From assembly GCF_024753135.1 (NCBI RefSeq), contig NZ_JANUGP010000024.1, positions 1 to 64,000 on the forward strand: a DNA stretch of 64,000 nucleotides. The letters run 5' to 3'. The stretch comes from Streptomyces pyxinicus (lineage in GTDB: Bacteria; Actinomycetota; Actinomycetes; Streptomycetales; Streptomycetaceae). The translations under genes were made by a program, and so were the position numbers. Of the stretch, positions 32,201-40,030 are shown piece after piece (positions within the stretch are counted from its first letter, which is position 1; every line of letters begins with the position of its first letter). The notes under the pieces were generated by a model. It was not told the DNA's origin, searched no databases, and saw only the letters and a program-made list of their open reading frames with translations.

Positions 32201-33799
32201 GCCGTCGCCGACGCCCACGCCAAGAACGCCGCCGCCGAGGCCGACGCCGCCAAGAACCTCGCCGACCAGGCCAAGGGCGACGCCAAGGAGGCCTACCAGC
32301 ACGCGGCCAACGCCGCCAAATACGCCGCCGACGCCCGCACCTACTCCAAGGAAGCCCTCGGCTACGCCGCCGACGCCGCCAAAGCCGCCGCAGCCGCACA
32401 GGCATCACTGGCCCGCACCCTCACCTACGACCAACAGGCCACCGACGACGCCGCAGCCGCCGACAAGGCAGCCGGCAACGCCGAGGGCTACGCCAAGGAC
32501 GCCCGCGACAACGCCGACGCCGCCGAACTCGACGCCGAAGCCGCCCGCTCCGCCGCCACCCAGGCCGAACAGGACGCCAAGGACGCCCGCACCGCAGCCG
32601 ACCGCGCCGACACCGCCGCCACCGAAGCCGAACAAGCGGCGAAGGACGCCGACAAGTACGCCAAGGAGGCCCAAGCAGCCGCCGACCGGACGGAGAAGGC
32701 GGAGGCCAACAAGGAAGCGTCCCAGGGATCCGGCACCGGTATCCCCGGTGTCTTCGCCGTCCCGGACGAGTCCACCGTCGAGATCGTCAGCAGCAAGCAG
32801 ATCGGCACCTGCCCCGGTATGCCGGAAGCGGCCTTCCAGGGCTGCAACGCGGCCTACGACCTCGTCGTCACCTACGAAGCCGACGTCTACCTGTGCACCG
32901 ACGACCAAGCCCAGGCCACCGCTGACGGATGCCCGAAGGCGGCATGGCAGTTCCTCCAGCGGGCGACGCTCAAGAAGATCGAGATCAACGGCTGGACGCA
33001 CCACTTCTCCGGCAAGGACATCGTCCGCGCCGGCTGGCAGAGCCTCTTCGGTGACGTCGCCGGCTCGATCCTCTTCTCCTTCTTCGCCGAAGACCTCATG
33101 GACTGCTGGCACGGCGACAAGACCGCCTGCGCCTGGAGCATCGCCACCTACGTCCCGCTCGAAGGCCTGCTCGCCCCGATCACACGCGCAGTCAAAGCCC
33201 TCGACGCCGCAACCAGAACCGGAATCGGATTCGAAGACGCTTTCAAGGCCCTACGGAGCCTTGACGGCCTGTCACCGCTGGCAAAGGAAGGGATCGGTGC
33301 CAAGGTCCTCCAACAGCTGTACGAGACCTGCACGAAGCGCACAAGGGCAGCATTCAGGCTGTCCGCGGGCGGCGCATGCGGGGAAATAGTCCCGTACGCC
33401 GGCTCGGAATTGGCTGCAATTGCATACAAGTTCCGGATAGCCAGCGGGCTTCGGTACAAGTTTGGACGCAACGTCGCGGTCGCCAGGGTTCCCGGATGGG
33501 CCAAGGCCACCGGAGCGAAGGATGACTTCGTCGTCTTCGCAAATATTCCTCAGGGACTCCACTCCGAGGAACTGATCGTGCAAAAACTGGAAGAAAAGGG
33601 ATTCAACAGGAATCAGATCTCGGAACTCTACAGTGAACGCAGCCCATGCGCCGATAGGTGCTCCCCCCTCATGGAAGGCATACCGGTGACTTATTCGACT
33701 CCCGACGGACCGGGTGCGTACCATATGATCGAGTACATGATCAACACGTTCGAGCGTGGGAAGTTGGCCCGATCCACTCAATCGACTCCGTCTGAGTGA
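29276..33799 (+). CDS. Predicted secreted polymorphic toxin: ricin-B lectin, Ala-rich stalk, C-terminal zinc-deaminase tip
   Basis: The protein is 1507 residues if GTG 29276 is used (GAGAGGGA lies 7 bp upstream). A basic start is followed by a hydrophobic export segment (GLATPVVSLASLALLATMAV, about 21-40). About 320 residues of unrecognised globular sequence follow. A ricin-B lectin trefoil at about 362-500 has three CL-x...-QxW/F units (CLDVQGAG...SQKW, CLEVLNGA...QQW, CLHLPTFD...QKF). Residues about 508-1148 are a long Ala/Lys/Glu/Asp helical stalk. Then come a Cys-containing region and a hydrophobic pre-tip region (GWQSLFGDVAGSILFSFFAE, about 1253-1272). The last 80 residues hold His1429-Ser-Glu1431, 25 residues, Pro1457-Cys1458-x3-Cys1462. 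This fits the HxE-x(23-28)-PCx(2-4)C signature of cytidine-deaminase-fold enzymes. I infer a contact- or diffusion-delivered nucleic acid/nucleotide deaminase. GC falls below 50% in parts of the tip, unlike the stalk. Confidence 0.8.
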   Translation: MSLIPVRKQGRRPRWMTGLATPVVSLASLALLATMAVHPDPTAGREPRTAPVADSYDGFDAKAAEQLRGDQCVGVDGLRKGGPNLFALAQSAIGLPPDQLHKKLNRDLYDTKDPLHTAFMADEDNSSQWRDKVLDQGHAFSNAVTGLDDYPGSPEGETEIYDRIGLLPWIYQSWGKAIDLFSPFYEPSPTADDATKAAAVKVGDQLYTSGGTPEEQQAWALWKKNSGKIEPNTLFVPRVFADDARVFLSSGGFPKTAPAPDTPEFRIAVEDLKTRFAACGWHDPIDPNRVLGKEVAQATTEWQQEITSQAAQRQQILTASGTATKALQDGSFALGKMLGQSWIADYSTRWLDYYTEGGLNWVGDGQLEIQVPGAAGKCLDVQGAGKTNGTPVQVYTCNGGASQKWQRWATYDGGYTLMNPNSFKCLEVLNGATADGTKIQIRDCGSGKAQQWKFDIRSAGPLVNAASGKCLHLPTFDNSKDAVSSACNGSAAQKFRIVAKTHTGSAPAKADVDKAKANLTAAQTESKKQLAVLKTQLTAAQKAATTSDTALQAAYGIADTAGAPRGRGLLVGLQKDQVTKGASAALTALEKAGETAEAATRAAAGDSATITQRALAQAAQSKAEFRKKAAEAAEWQAKAAADAAKVHRDNAKKDKETAEAKLAVAVKAEADAKAAAADAHAKRLAAEAEEKTAKAEKENAAASRAEAAQHRTNAGSEATKAKDAKDKAEAAEKTAENRRDDAVTAKDHAKDMRDDAWDAEQKADAARAKADAKTAYADSLDSGDAADAARTAANDADTAADNAEAAAGKARSEADAATQAAADADAAATRAEAAAKRARSDADAAQAAKLKADAAVKTATSAAADAITASQHAASEAKTAVKLADEAEQHAKDARTQADAANTEAGKARAASAKAAGYAHVTAQAAVDAGKAAQQVAAPANDAIQLGAAYIDTDSAAGLVVLTGQGAKTIAEQQQAVADAHAKNAAAEADAAKNLADQAKGDAKEAYQHAANAAKYAADARTYSKEALGYAADAAKAAAAAQASLARTLTYDQQATDDAAAADKAAGNAEGYAKDARDNADAAELDAEAARSAATQAEQDAKDARTAADRADTAATEAEQAAKDADKYAKEAQAAADRTEKAEANKEASQGSGTGIPGVFAVPDESTVEIVSSKQIGTCPGMPEAAFQGCNAAYDLVVTYEADVYLCTDDQAQATADGCPKAAWQFLQRATLKKIEINGWTHHFSGKDIVRAGWQSLFGDVAGSILFSFFAEDLMDCWHGDKTACAWSIATYVPLEGLLAPITRAVKALDAATRTGIGFEDAFKALRSLDGLSPLAKEGIGAKVLQQLYETCTKRTRAAFRLSAGGACGEIVPYAGSELAAIAYKFRIASGLRYKFGRNVAVARVPGWAKATGAKDDFVVFANIPQGLHSEELIVQKLEEKGFNRNQISELYSERSPCADRCSPLMEGIPVTYSTPDGPGAYHMIEYMINTFERGKLARSTQSTPSE

Positions 33800-33813
33800 C
33801 GTAGAAAAGAGAT

Positions 33814-33843
33814 GGGCGCCGGAAAGCCCAACCTCCGGCGCCC
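33814..33843 (+). terminator. Hairpin 1 between the toxin and the candidate immunity gene
   Basis: GGGCGCCGGA (33814-33823) pairs with TCCGGCGCCC (33834-33843) around a 10-base loop, 15 bp after the toxin stop. It directly adjoins a second hairpin. Confidence 0.8.
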
Positions 33844-33869
33844 CCTGCGTGCAAAGCAATGCACGCAGG
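33844..33869 (+). terminator. Hairpin 2 between the toxin and the candidate immunity gene
   Basis: CCTGCGTGCA (33844-33853) pairs perfectly with TGCACGCAGG (33860-33869) around AAGCAA. Two consecutive 10-bp stems make a good partial or full terminator, and would let the downstream gene be expressed at its own level. Confidence 0.8.
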
Positions 33870-33887
33870 TTACTCAGGAGAAATTCG

Positions 33888-33904
33888 TGACATCAGGGAT
33901 GTCA
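33888..33904. promoter_or_regulatory. 17-bp palindrome upstream of the candidate immunity gene
   Basis: TGACATC-AGG-GATGTCA is a perfect inverted repeat that ends 19 bp before the GTG start of the small gene. It could be an operator or an RNA hairpin near the ribosome site (GGAG at 33913-33916). Confidence 0.6.
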
Positions 33905-33923
33905 TCCCACCTGGAGATGCCTT

Positions 33924-34379
33924 GTGACGTACATAGACCCCGAGACACGAGCCAAAGCCGAAGCACACGGGAATCCGTACGCCCCGGAGGACATCATCGC
34001 CGCAGGCCACGAACTGGCGGGCCGGGTCTGCCGCGAGCTGCAACGCGCTGGTCTTCCCGCTGATGTCAAGCGTCCGGGGGCACCGCAACAGCCGGGCGCC
34101 TGGGTGGAAGTCGACGACAGCCAGGGTCAATACGCTGGCGGCCTCTACGTGCGCTGGAGCGCTCCGGAACTGGCGGAAGCCGGTATGCGGGCGGTTGCCG
34201 AGCGCCAGGACCCGGAGGCGGCAGACTGGAGGCACCACGCCGAAGTCGTTGTCCTCATGCAGACGGCATTGATCGGGATTCTGCGGCTGGCCGGCTTCTC
34301 CGTGGTTCGCGCGGAAGAGGTCGACGACATCGCCAAGGGTGACGTGTACGTCCACGCCGATCCACCCTCGTCTTCGTGA
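33924..34379 (+). CDS. Candidate immunity protein for the deaminase toxin
   Basis: I recognise no family. The 151-residue protein is soluble, acidic and without signal peptide or membrane segment. It starts TYIDPETRAKAEAHGNPYAP, has a helical first half, a strand-rich centre (GAWVEVDDSQGQYAGGLYVR) and a last helix/strand pair ending VVRAEEVDDIAKGDVYVHAD. Position directly 3' of the toxin tip, size and acidity are the usual marks of immunity proteins in polymorphic toxin systems, so this is a positional inference. GTG 33924 has GGAG 7 bp upstream. Confidence 0.6.
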   Translation: MTYIDPETRAKAEAHGNPYAPEDIIAAGHELAGRVCRELQRAGLPADVKRPGAPQQPGAWVEVDDSQGQYAGGLYVRWSAPELAEAGMRAVAERQDPEAADWRHHAEVVVLMQTALIGILRLAGFSVVRAEEVDDIAKGDVYVHADPPSSS

Positions 34380-34474
34380 ACGTGTTGCCCCCGCACTGCT
34401 CCGGAACAGGGTGACAGCGCGCACCGCTGCGAGCAGCGCCCTGCCGGGCGGCGTGTGGCTGTTCCTGTTCTGGC

Positions 34475-35428
34475 CTAGCCCGGAACCAGGTTCCCCCGCC
34501 GAGACAGCAGGAACCTCTTGAAGGCCGCCACCGGTGGGGTGTCCGGGCGGTCGGCCAGCCAGGCGACGCCGATTTCGCGGGCCGCCCGGGGGGCGGTGAC
34601 CGTCAGTTCCACGACGCCGGGGCGGGGGACGGTGGGCGGGGGGAGGAGGGCGACGCCGAGGCCCGCGGCGACCAGGCCGCGCAGGGTTTCCGCCTCCTCG
34701 CCCTCGAAGGCGATGCGGGGGCGGAAGCCGGCCTCGTGGCAGAGGGTGTCGGTGATGCGGCGCAGGCCGTAGCCGGGTTCGAGGGTGACGAAGTTCTCCT
34801 CCGCGGCCTCGGCGAGGCGGACGCGGCGCCGGGACGCCAGCGGATGGTCGGCGGGCACGACCAGGCGCAGCTTCTGCTCGTCCAGGCGGCGGGCGACCAG
34901 GTCGGGGGCGTCCGGCACCGGAGAGGTCAGACACAGGTCCAGTTCCCCTGCGCGCAGCCGCTCCAGCATCGCCTCGCCGTAGTTCTGGACCAGGCTGAAG
35001 CGGATGCGGGGATGGTCGGCGCGGAAGGCGTGCAGCAGGCCCGGCACGGTCTCCGCGCCCATGGTGTGCAGGAAGCCGAAGGCGACCTTGCCGGTCGCCG
35101 GGTCGGCGTCCGCGCGCACCTCCTCGGCAGCGCGTTCGACCTCGGCGAGGGCGCGCTCGACGGAGGCGAGGAAGGTGCGCCCGGCGGGGGTCAGGGAGAC
35201 CGTGCGGCCGTGCCGGGCGAACAGGTCGACGCCCAGGTCCCGCTCCAGCCGGACCATCGCCCGCGACAGGGTGGACTGCGGGACCTCCAGCTCCTGGGCG
35301 GCCCGCGTGACGTGCTCGGTACGGGCCACGGCGGCGAAGTGGGCGAGCCGGGGCGCCAGCAACAGCGCCATGTCTTCTGTGTCACCGGACGGTGACAGCC
35401 GCCCCTGTGAGCTGTACTGATGCGCCAT
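34475..35428 (-). CDS. LysR-family transcriptional regulator
   Basis: The 317-residue protein has an N-terminal winged helix (LLAPRLAHFAAVARTEHVTR, then AAQELEVPQSTLSRAMVRLE at about 45-65). The two-lobed effector domain follows (GKVAFGFLHTMGAETVPGLL, RLRAGELDLCLTSP, FVTLEPGYGLRRI, GLVAAGLGVALLPPP). It probably controls the divergent MFS gene, since the 62-bp gap is shared. A CATAAT hexamer on the minus strand (35441-35436) ends 7 bp before ATG 35428, so a leaderless transcript is likely. A later ATG at 35371 is a possible shorter start. Confidence 0.9.
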   Translation of the reverse strand: MAHQYSSQGRLSPSGDTEDMALLLAPRLAHFAAVARTEHVTRAAQELEVPQSTLSRAMVRLERDLGVDLFARHGRTVSLTPAGRTFLASVERALAEVERAAEEVRADADPATGKVAFGFLHTMGAETVPGLLHAFRADHPRIRFSLVQNYGEAMLERLRAGELDLCLTSPVPDAPDLVARRLDEQKLRLVVPADHPLASRRRVRLAEAAEENFVTLEPGYGLRRITDTLCHEAGFRPRIAFEGEEAETLRGLVAAGLGVALLPPPTVPRPGVVELTVTAPRAAREIGVAWLADRPDTPPVAAFKRFLLSRRGNLVPG

Positions 35429-35435
35429 GGGAACG

Positions 35436-35484
35436 ATTATGCCGATTCCGTGCATTGGACGCATCAGCCCTGCGTAGCTACGGT
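35436..35484. promoter_or_regulatory. Divergent LysR/MFS promoters
   Basis: On the plus strand TTGGAC (35455-35460), an 18-bp spacer and TACGGT (35479-35484) precede ATG 35491 by 6 bp. On the minus strand CATAAT at 35441-35436 precedes the LysR ATG by 7 bp. Both genes therefore look leaderless with back-to-back promoters that a LysR tetramer could bridge. Confidence 0.6.
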
Positions 35485-35490
35485 CGAAGC

Positions 35491-36768
35491 ATGTCTCCCG
35501 CCAGTACCGAGGCGTCCACCAGCGTGGACGCCGGCACATCCGTCACCTCCCCCGACTCCCGGCTGACCCCGGGCGGCCCCGGCTACCGCCGGATGAGCTT
35601 CGCCCTGTTCCTGGCCGGCGTCGCGACCTTCGCCCTCCTCTACTCCACCCAGGCCCTGCTGCCGCTGATCTCCGGCGAGTTCGGGGTCGCGGCGAGCGAG
35701 GCGAGCTGGACGGTGGCCGCCGCGACCGGTGGCCTCGCCCTGTTCGTGCTGCCGATGAGCGCCCTGTCGGAGCGGTTCGGGCGCCGTACGGTGATGACCG
35801 CCTCGCTGGCCGTCGCGGTCACCGTCGGGATGCTGGTGCCGTTCGCGCCGTCGATCGGTGCGCTGGTGGTGCTGCGGGCGGTGCAGGGTGCCGTGCTGGC
35901 CGGGCTGCCGGCCTCGGCGACGGCGTACCTGGCCGAGGAGGTGCGGCCGAAGGCGCTGGTCACGGCGATCGGCCTGTTCGTCGCGGGCAACAGCGTCGGC
36001 GGCATGAGCGGCCGGGTGATCACCGGCTGGGTGGCCCAGGAGTGGGGCTGGCGGGTCGCGGTCGGCGTGATCGGCGCGGTCGCGGTCGGCTGCGCGGTGG
36101 CGTTCCGCCTGCTGCTGCCCGCCCCCCGGCACTTCACGGCGGGCTCGCTGCGCCCGCGCGTGCTGCTCGGCACGGTCCGCGACCACCTCTCCGACCCGCT
36201 GCTGCGCCGCCTGTACGCGATCGGCGCGCTGTTCATGACGGTGTTCGGCGGCGTCTACACGGTGATCGGCTACCGCCTCACGGAGGCGCCGTTCGGACTG
36301 CCGCAGGGCATCGTGGGCTCGATCTTCCTGGTCTACCTGGTGGGTACGGTGTCCGCGTCCTCGGCGGGCCGCCTGGTGGGCCGGCTCGGCCGCCGGGGCG
36401 CGCTCTACCTGGCGGGCGGTACGACGGCGGCGGGGCTGCTGCTGTCCCTGGCCGCCTCCCTGCCGCTGGTGCTGCTCGGCCTGGTGCTGATCACGGCGGG
36501 CTTCTTCGCCGGGCACGCGGTGGCCTCCTCGGCGGTCGGCAAGACCGCCACGCACGGGCGGGCGCAGGCGGCGGCGCTGTACCAGTCCGCGTACTACATC
36601 GGCTCCAGCGTGGGCAGCACGGTCGGCGCGACGGCCTTCCACGCCACCGGCTGGGGCGGCACGGTCGGCGTCGGGCTGTGCGCGGTGCTGGGGGTCGTGG
36701 CGATCACAGTCCTCGGTACGAGGGCGGCCCGGGTGGCGGCGCGCCGCGTGCCCGTGGGGGCGCGCTGA
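35491..36768 (+). CDS. Major facilitator superfamily transporter
   Basis: The 425-residue protein has about 12 membrane segments, starting after a Ser/Thr-rich lead (FALFLAGVATFALLYSTQAL at about 36-55). The MFS loop motif between helices 2 and 3 is SALSERFGRRTVMTASL, and the second half repeats the pattern (GRLVGRLGRRGALYLAGG). Substrate is unknown. Divergence from a LysR gene suggests inducible export of a small compound. Start ATG 35491 fits the promoter spacing. Confidence 0.9.
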   Translation: MSPASTEASTSVDAGTSVTSPDSRLTPGGPGYRRMSFALFLAGVATFALLYSTQALLPLISGEFGVAASEASWTVAAATGGLALFVLPMSALSERFGRRTVMTASLAVAVTVGMLVPFAPSIGALVVLRAVQGAVLAGLPASATAYLAEEVRPKALVTAIGLFVAGNSVGGMSGRVITGWVAQEWGWRVAVGVIGAVAVGCAVAFRLLLPAPRHFTAGSLRPRVLLGTVRDHLSDPLLRRLYAIGALFMTVFGGVYTVIGYRLTEAPFGLPQGIVGSIFLVYLVGTVSASSAGRLVGRLGRRGALYLAGGTTAAGLLLSLAASLPLVLLGLVLITAGFFAGHAVASSAVGKTATHGRAQAAALYQSAYYIGSSVGSTVGATAFHATGWGGTVGVGLCAVLGVVAITVLGTRAARVAARRVPVGAR

Positions 36769-36910
36769 CATCGCCGTACGCCGGTCCGAACACCCGATCC
36801 CAGCTGCGCCTTTTCCCGCTCCAGGGGCCGTTGTCAGTGGGCTGCGGTAGCTTCCCGAGTGCTGGGGCGCGACAACGCGCCACCGGGACGGCCACAGGGG
36901 TGGGTGGACG

Positions 36911-37921
36911 ATGGGCGACAGTACGGCGACGGCGGACCTGGACCTCGCGCTGGAGAAGCACCGCACCGAACTGACCGGGTACTGCTACCGGATGCTCGGT
37001 TCCTCCTTCGAGGCGGAGGACGCGGTGCAGGACACGCTGGTGCGGGCCTGGCGGAGTTACGACCGGTTCGAGGGCCGTTCCTCGCTGCGCTCGTGGCTGT
37101 ACCGGATCGCGACGAACGTGTGCCTGGACATGCTGGCGGCGGGCAGCAGGCGGGCGCGTCCGATGGACCTGACCGAGTCGACGCCGCTCGCGCGGGCGGC
37201 GCTCGCCCCGCGCCCGGACAACACCTGGCTGGAGCCGGTGCCGGACGCGCGCGTGCTGCCGGCGGTGGCGGACCCGGCGGAGGCGGCCGTCGCCAAGGAG
37301 TCGATCCGGCTGGCGTTCATGGCGGCCCTCCAGCAGTTGCCGCCCAAGCAGCGGGCGGTGCTGATCCTGCGCGAGGTGCTGGCCTGGCGGGCGAGCGAGG
37401 TCGCCGAGCTGCTGGGCACCTCGGTGGCGTCGGTCAACAGCGCGCTCCAGCGGGCCCGGGCCACCCTCGCCGAGCGCGAGACGACCCCCGAGGGCGCGGT
37501 GTCCGATCCGCTGGACGAGGAGCAGCGAAGACTCCTGGAGCGCTATGTGAAGGCGTTCGAGGGGTATGACATGGCGGCGCTGACCGCCCTGCTCCACGAG
37601 GACGCCATCATGACGATGCCGCCGTTCGACCTGTGGCTGCGCGGCCCGGCCGACATCACCGGCTTCATGTCGACCCTGGGCGCCTCCTGCGCCGGTTCCC
37701 GGCTGCGGCCGGTCCTGGCCAACGGCCTGCCGGGCTTCGCCCACTACAAGCCGGACCCGGACACCGGCGGCTTCAGCCCGTGGGCGGTGCAGGTGCTGGA
37801 GCTGTCAGGGGGCCGGATCACCGGTTTCCACTGCTTCCTCGACACCAAGCGCTGGTTCCCCCTCTTCGACCTCCCCCTCCACCTGGAGGCGGAGCCCGAC
37901 GAAGTCGAGCAGAGCGAGTAG
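36911..37921 (+). CDS. ECF sigma factor with SnoaL-like C-terminal extension (SigG type)
   Basis: The 336-residue sigma factor has region 2 at about 12-80 (ELTGYCYRMLGSSFEAEDAV, TLVRAWRSYDRFEGRSSLRS with WLYRIATNVCLDML). Region 4 lies at about 145-190 (LQQLPPKQRAVLILREVLAW, VAELLGTSVASVNSALQRAR). A SnoaL/NTF2-like domain follows (YVKAFEGYDMAALTALLHED, MPPFDLWLRGPADITGF). This layout is the M. tuberculosis SigG / TIGR02960 group, in which the extension replaces an anti-sigma partner. The last 117 bp overlap a convergent STAS gene on the other strand. Confidence 0.9.
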   Translation: MGDSTATADLDLALEKHRTELTGYCYRMLGSSFEAEDAVQDTLVRAWRSYDRFEGRSSLRSWLYRIATNVCLDMLAAGSRRARPMDLTESTPLARAALAPRPDNTWLEPVPDARVLPAVADPAEAAVAKESIRLAFMAALQQLPPKQRAVLILREVLAWRASEVAELLGTSVASVNSALQRARATLAERETTPEGAVSDPLDEEQRRLLERYVKAFEGYDMAALTALLHEDAIMTMPPFDLWLRGPADITGFMSTLGASCAGSRLRPVLANGLPGFAHYKPDPDTGGFSPWAVQVLELSGGRITGFHCFLDTKRWFPLFDLPLHLEAEPDEVEQSE

Positions 37922-38146
37922 CGCGGCTCCCGGCCCCCGCAGCCGGATCCGCCCTCCCCTCCGCCGCGCGGCCAGCTCCATCCGCGCCAGCACCTCCACC
38001 ACCCCGAGCCCCGGCTCCTCGACGGCCCCCACGTCACACACCACGACCCGCCCCCGCTCCCCCTCCACCCGCGCACACAACTCGACCACCCGCTCCCGAC
38101 CGACGGAAGCGGGCAGCACGATCACGACCGGGCTCCGGGCATCCAC
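37805..38146 (-). CDS. STAS-domain protein, convergent overlap with the sigma gene
   Basis: The 113-residue protein fits one STAS fold: VVIVLPASVGRERVVELCAR, then VVVCDVGAVEEPGLGVVEVL in place of the DLSxVxxID-type loop, and LAARRRGGRIRLRGPGAALL with LALLDFVGL. The usual phospho-acceptor Ser is replaced by Glu-Pro in EEPGLG. It may be an anti-anti-sigma-like protein acting without phosphorylation. The final 39 codons are antisense to the sigma factor gene. Start ATG 38146 gives the full fold. Confidence 0.7.
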   Translation of the reverse strand: MDARSPVVIVLPASVGRERVVELCARVEGERGRVVVCDVGAVEEPGLGVVEVLARMELAARRRGGRIRLRGPGAALLALLDFVGLRLQVEGEVEEGEPALGVEEAVETGDPAP

Positions 38147-38214
38147 GCGCGGGTAGACCGGCGCGGGGGCCGTAACTCATCGGGGGGCGGGCTCACCGGC
38201 CCCGGCATGCCGAA

Positions 38215-38241
38215 GGGGCCGGTGGAGGATCCACCGGCCCC
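38215..38241 (-). terminator. Terminator of the nucleoside transport/deoA operon
   Basis: GGGGCCGGTGG (38215-38225) and CCACCGGCCCC (38231-38241) form an 11-bp stem with a 5-base loop, 28 bp past the thymidine phosphorylase stop on the minus strand. Confidence 0.88.
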
Positions 38242-38268
38242 GTTCACCCGCGGCAGGGAAGTGCCGGC

Positions 38269-39552
<1,284 letters not shown>

Positions 39553-39583
39553 GGTCGATGGCTTCCTTCCGGGAGGTGCGAAG

Positions 39584-39622
39584 CCGTACGGCCCCTCTGC
39601 GCAGGTCAGAGGGGCCGTACGG
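39584..39622 (-). terminator. Intra-operon hairpin between cdd and deoA
   Basis: CCGTACGGCCCCTCTG (39584-39599) pairs perfectly over 16 bp with CAGAGGGGCCGTACGG (39607-39622) around 7 bases. It lies 4 bp after the cdd stop and 15 bp before the deoA ribosome site. It is likely to attenuate or stabilise the operon mRNA. Confidence 0.85.
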
Positions 39623-39625
39623 GAG

Positions 39626-40030
39626 TTACTTGGTGAGATGGTCCGGGCCGAAGGCCTGGGGCAGCATCTCGGCGAGCGGCAGGACGCCCGCGGGGGTGTC
39701 CAGCAGCAGGTCGGGGCCGCCGAACTCGTAGAGGAGCTGGCGGCAGCGGCCGCACGGCACGAGCAGGGCGCCCGCGCCGTCCACACAGGTGAAGTGGGTC
39801 AGCCGGCCGCCGCCGGTGCGCTGGAGCTGGGAGACCAGACCGCACTCGGCGCACAGGCCGATGCCGTACGAGGCGTTCTCGACGTTGCAGCCGGAGACCG
39901 TGCGGCCGTCGTCGACGAGCGCGGCCACGCCGACCGGGTAGCCCGAGTAGGGGGCGTAGGCGTGGGACATGGCCTCCCGCGCCTCGGCGCGCAGCGCCTC
40001 CCAGTCGAAGCCGGCCGCGTCCGTCGTCAC
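39626..40030 (-). CDS. cdd: Cytidine deaminase
   Basis: This 134-residue zinc enzyme deaminates cytidine and deoxycytidine to uridine forms. It shows YAPYSGYPVGVAALVDDGR, SGCNVENASYGIGLCAEC (zinc Cys and catalytic Glu of CAE) and LVPCGRCRQLLYEFGGPDL. The GTG start at 40030 overlaps the permease stop (GTGA), so it is translationally coupled. In the operon, uptake, deamination and phosphorolysis of pyrimidine nucleosides are linked. Confidence 0.95.
   Translation of the reverse strand: MTTDAAGFDWEALRAEAREAMSHAYAPYSGYPVGVAALVDDGRTVSGCNVENASYGIGLCAECGLVSQLQRTGGGRLTHFTCVDGAGALLVPCGRCRQLLYEFGGPDLLLDTPAGVLPLAEMLPQAFGPDHLTK

Noticed and set aside
28979..32302. 1107-codon minus-strand open frame rich in Gly, Val and Leu
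   Set aside because: It is the antisense shadow of the Ala-rich stalk of the toxin. GCC/GCG codons read backward as GGC/CGC. It has no ribosome site or domain.
30628..32925. Arg/Gly-rich plus-strand frame inside the toxin gene
   Set aside because: This is the +1 shift of the Ala-rich stalk. It has no domain and Arg content above any real protein of this genome.
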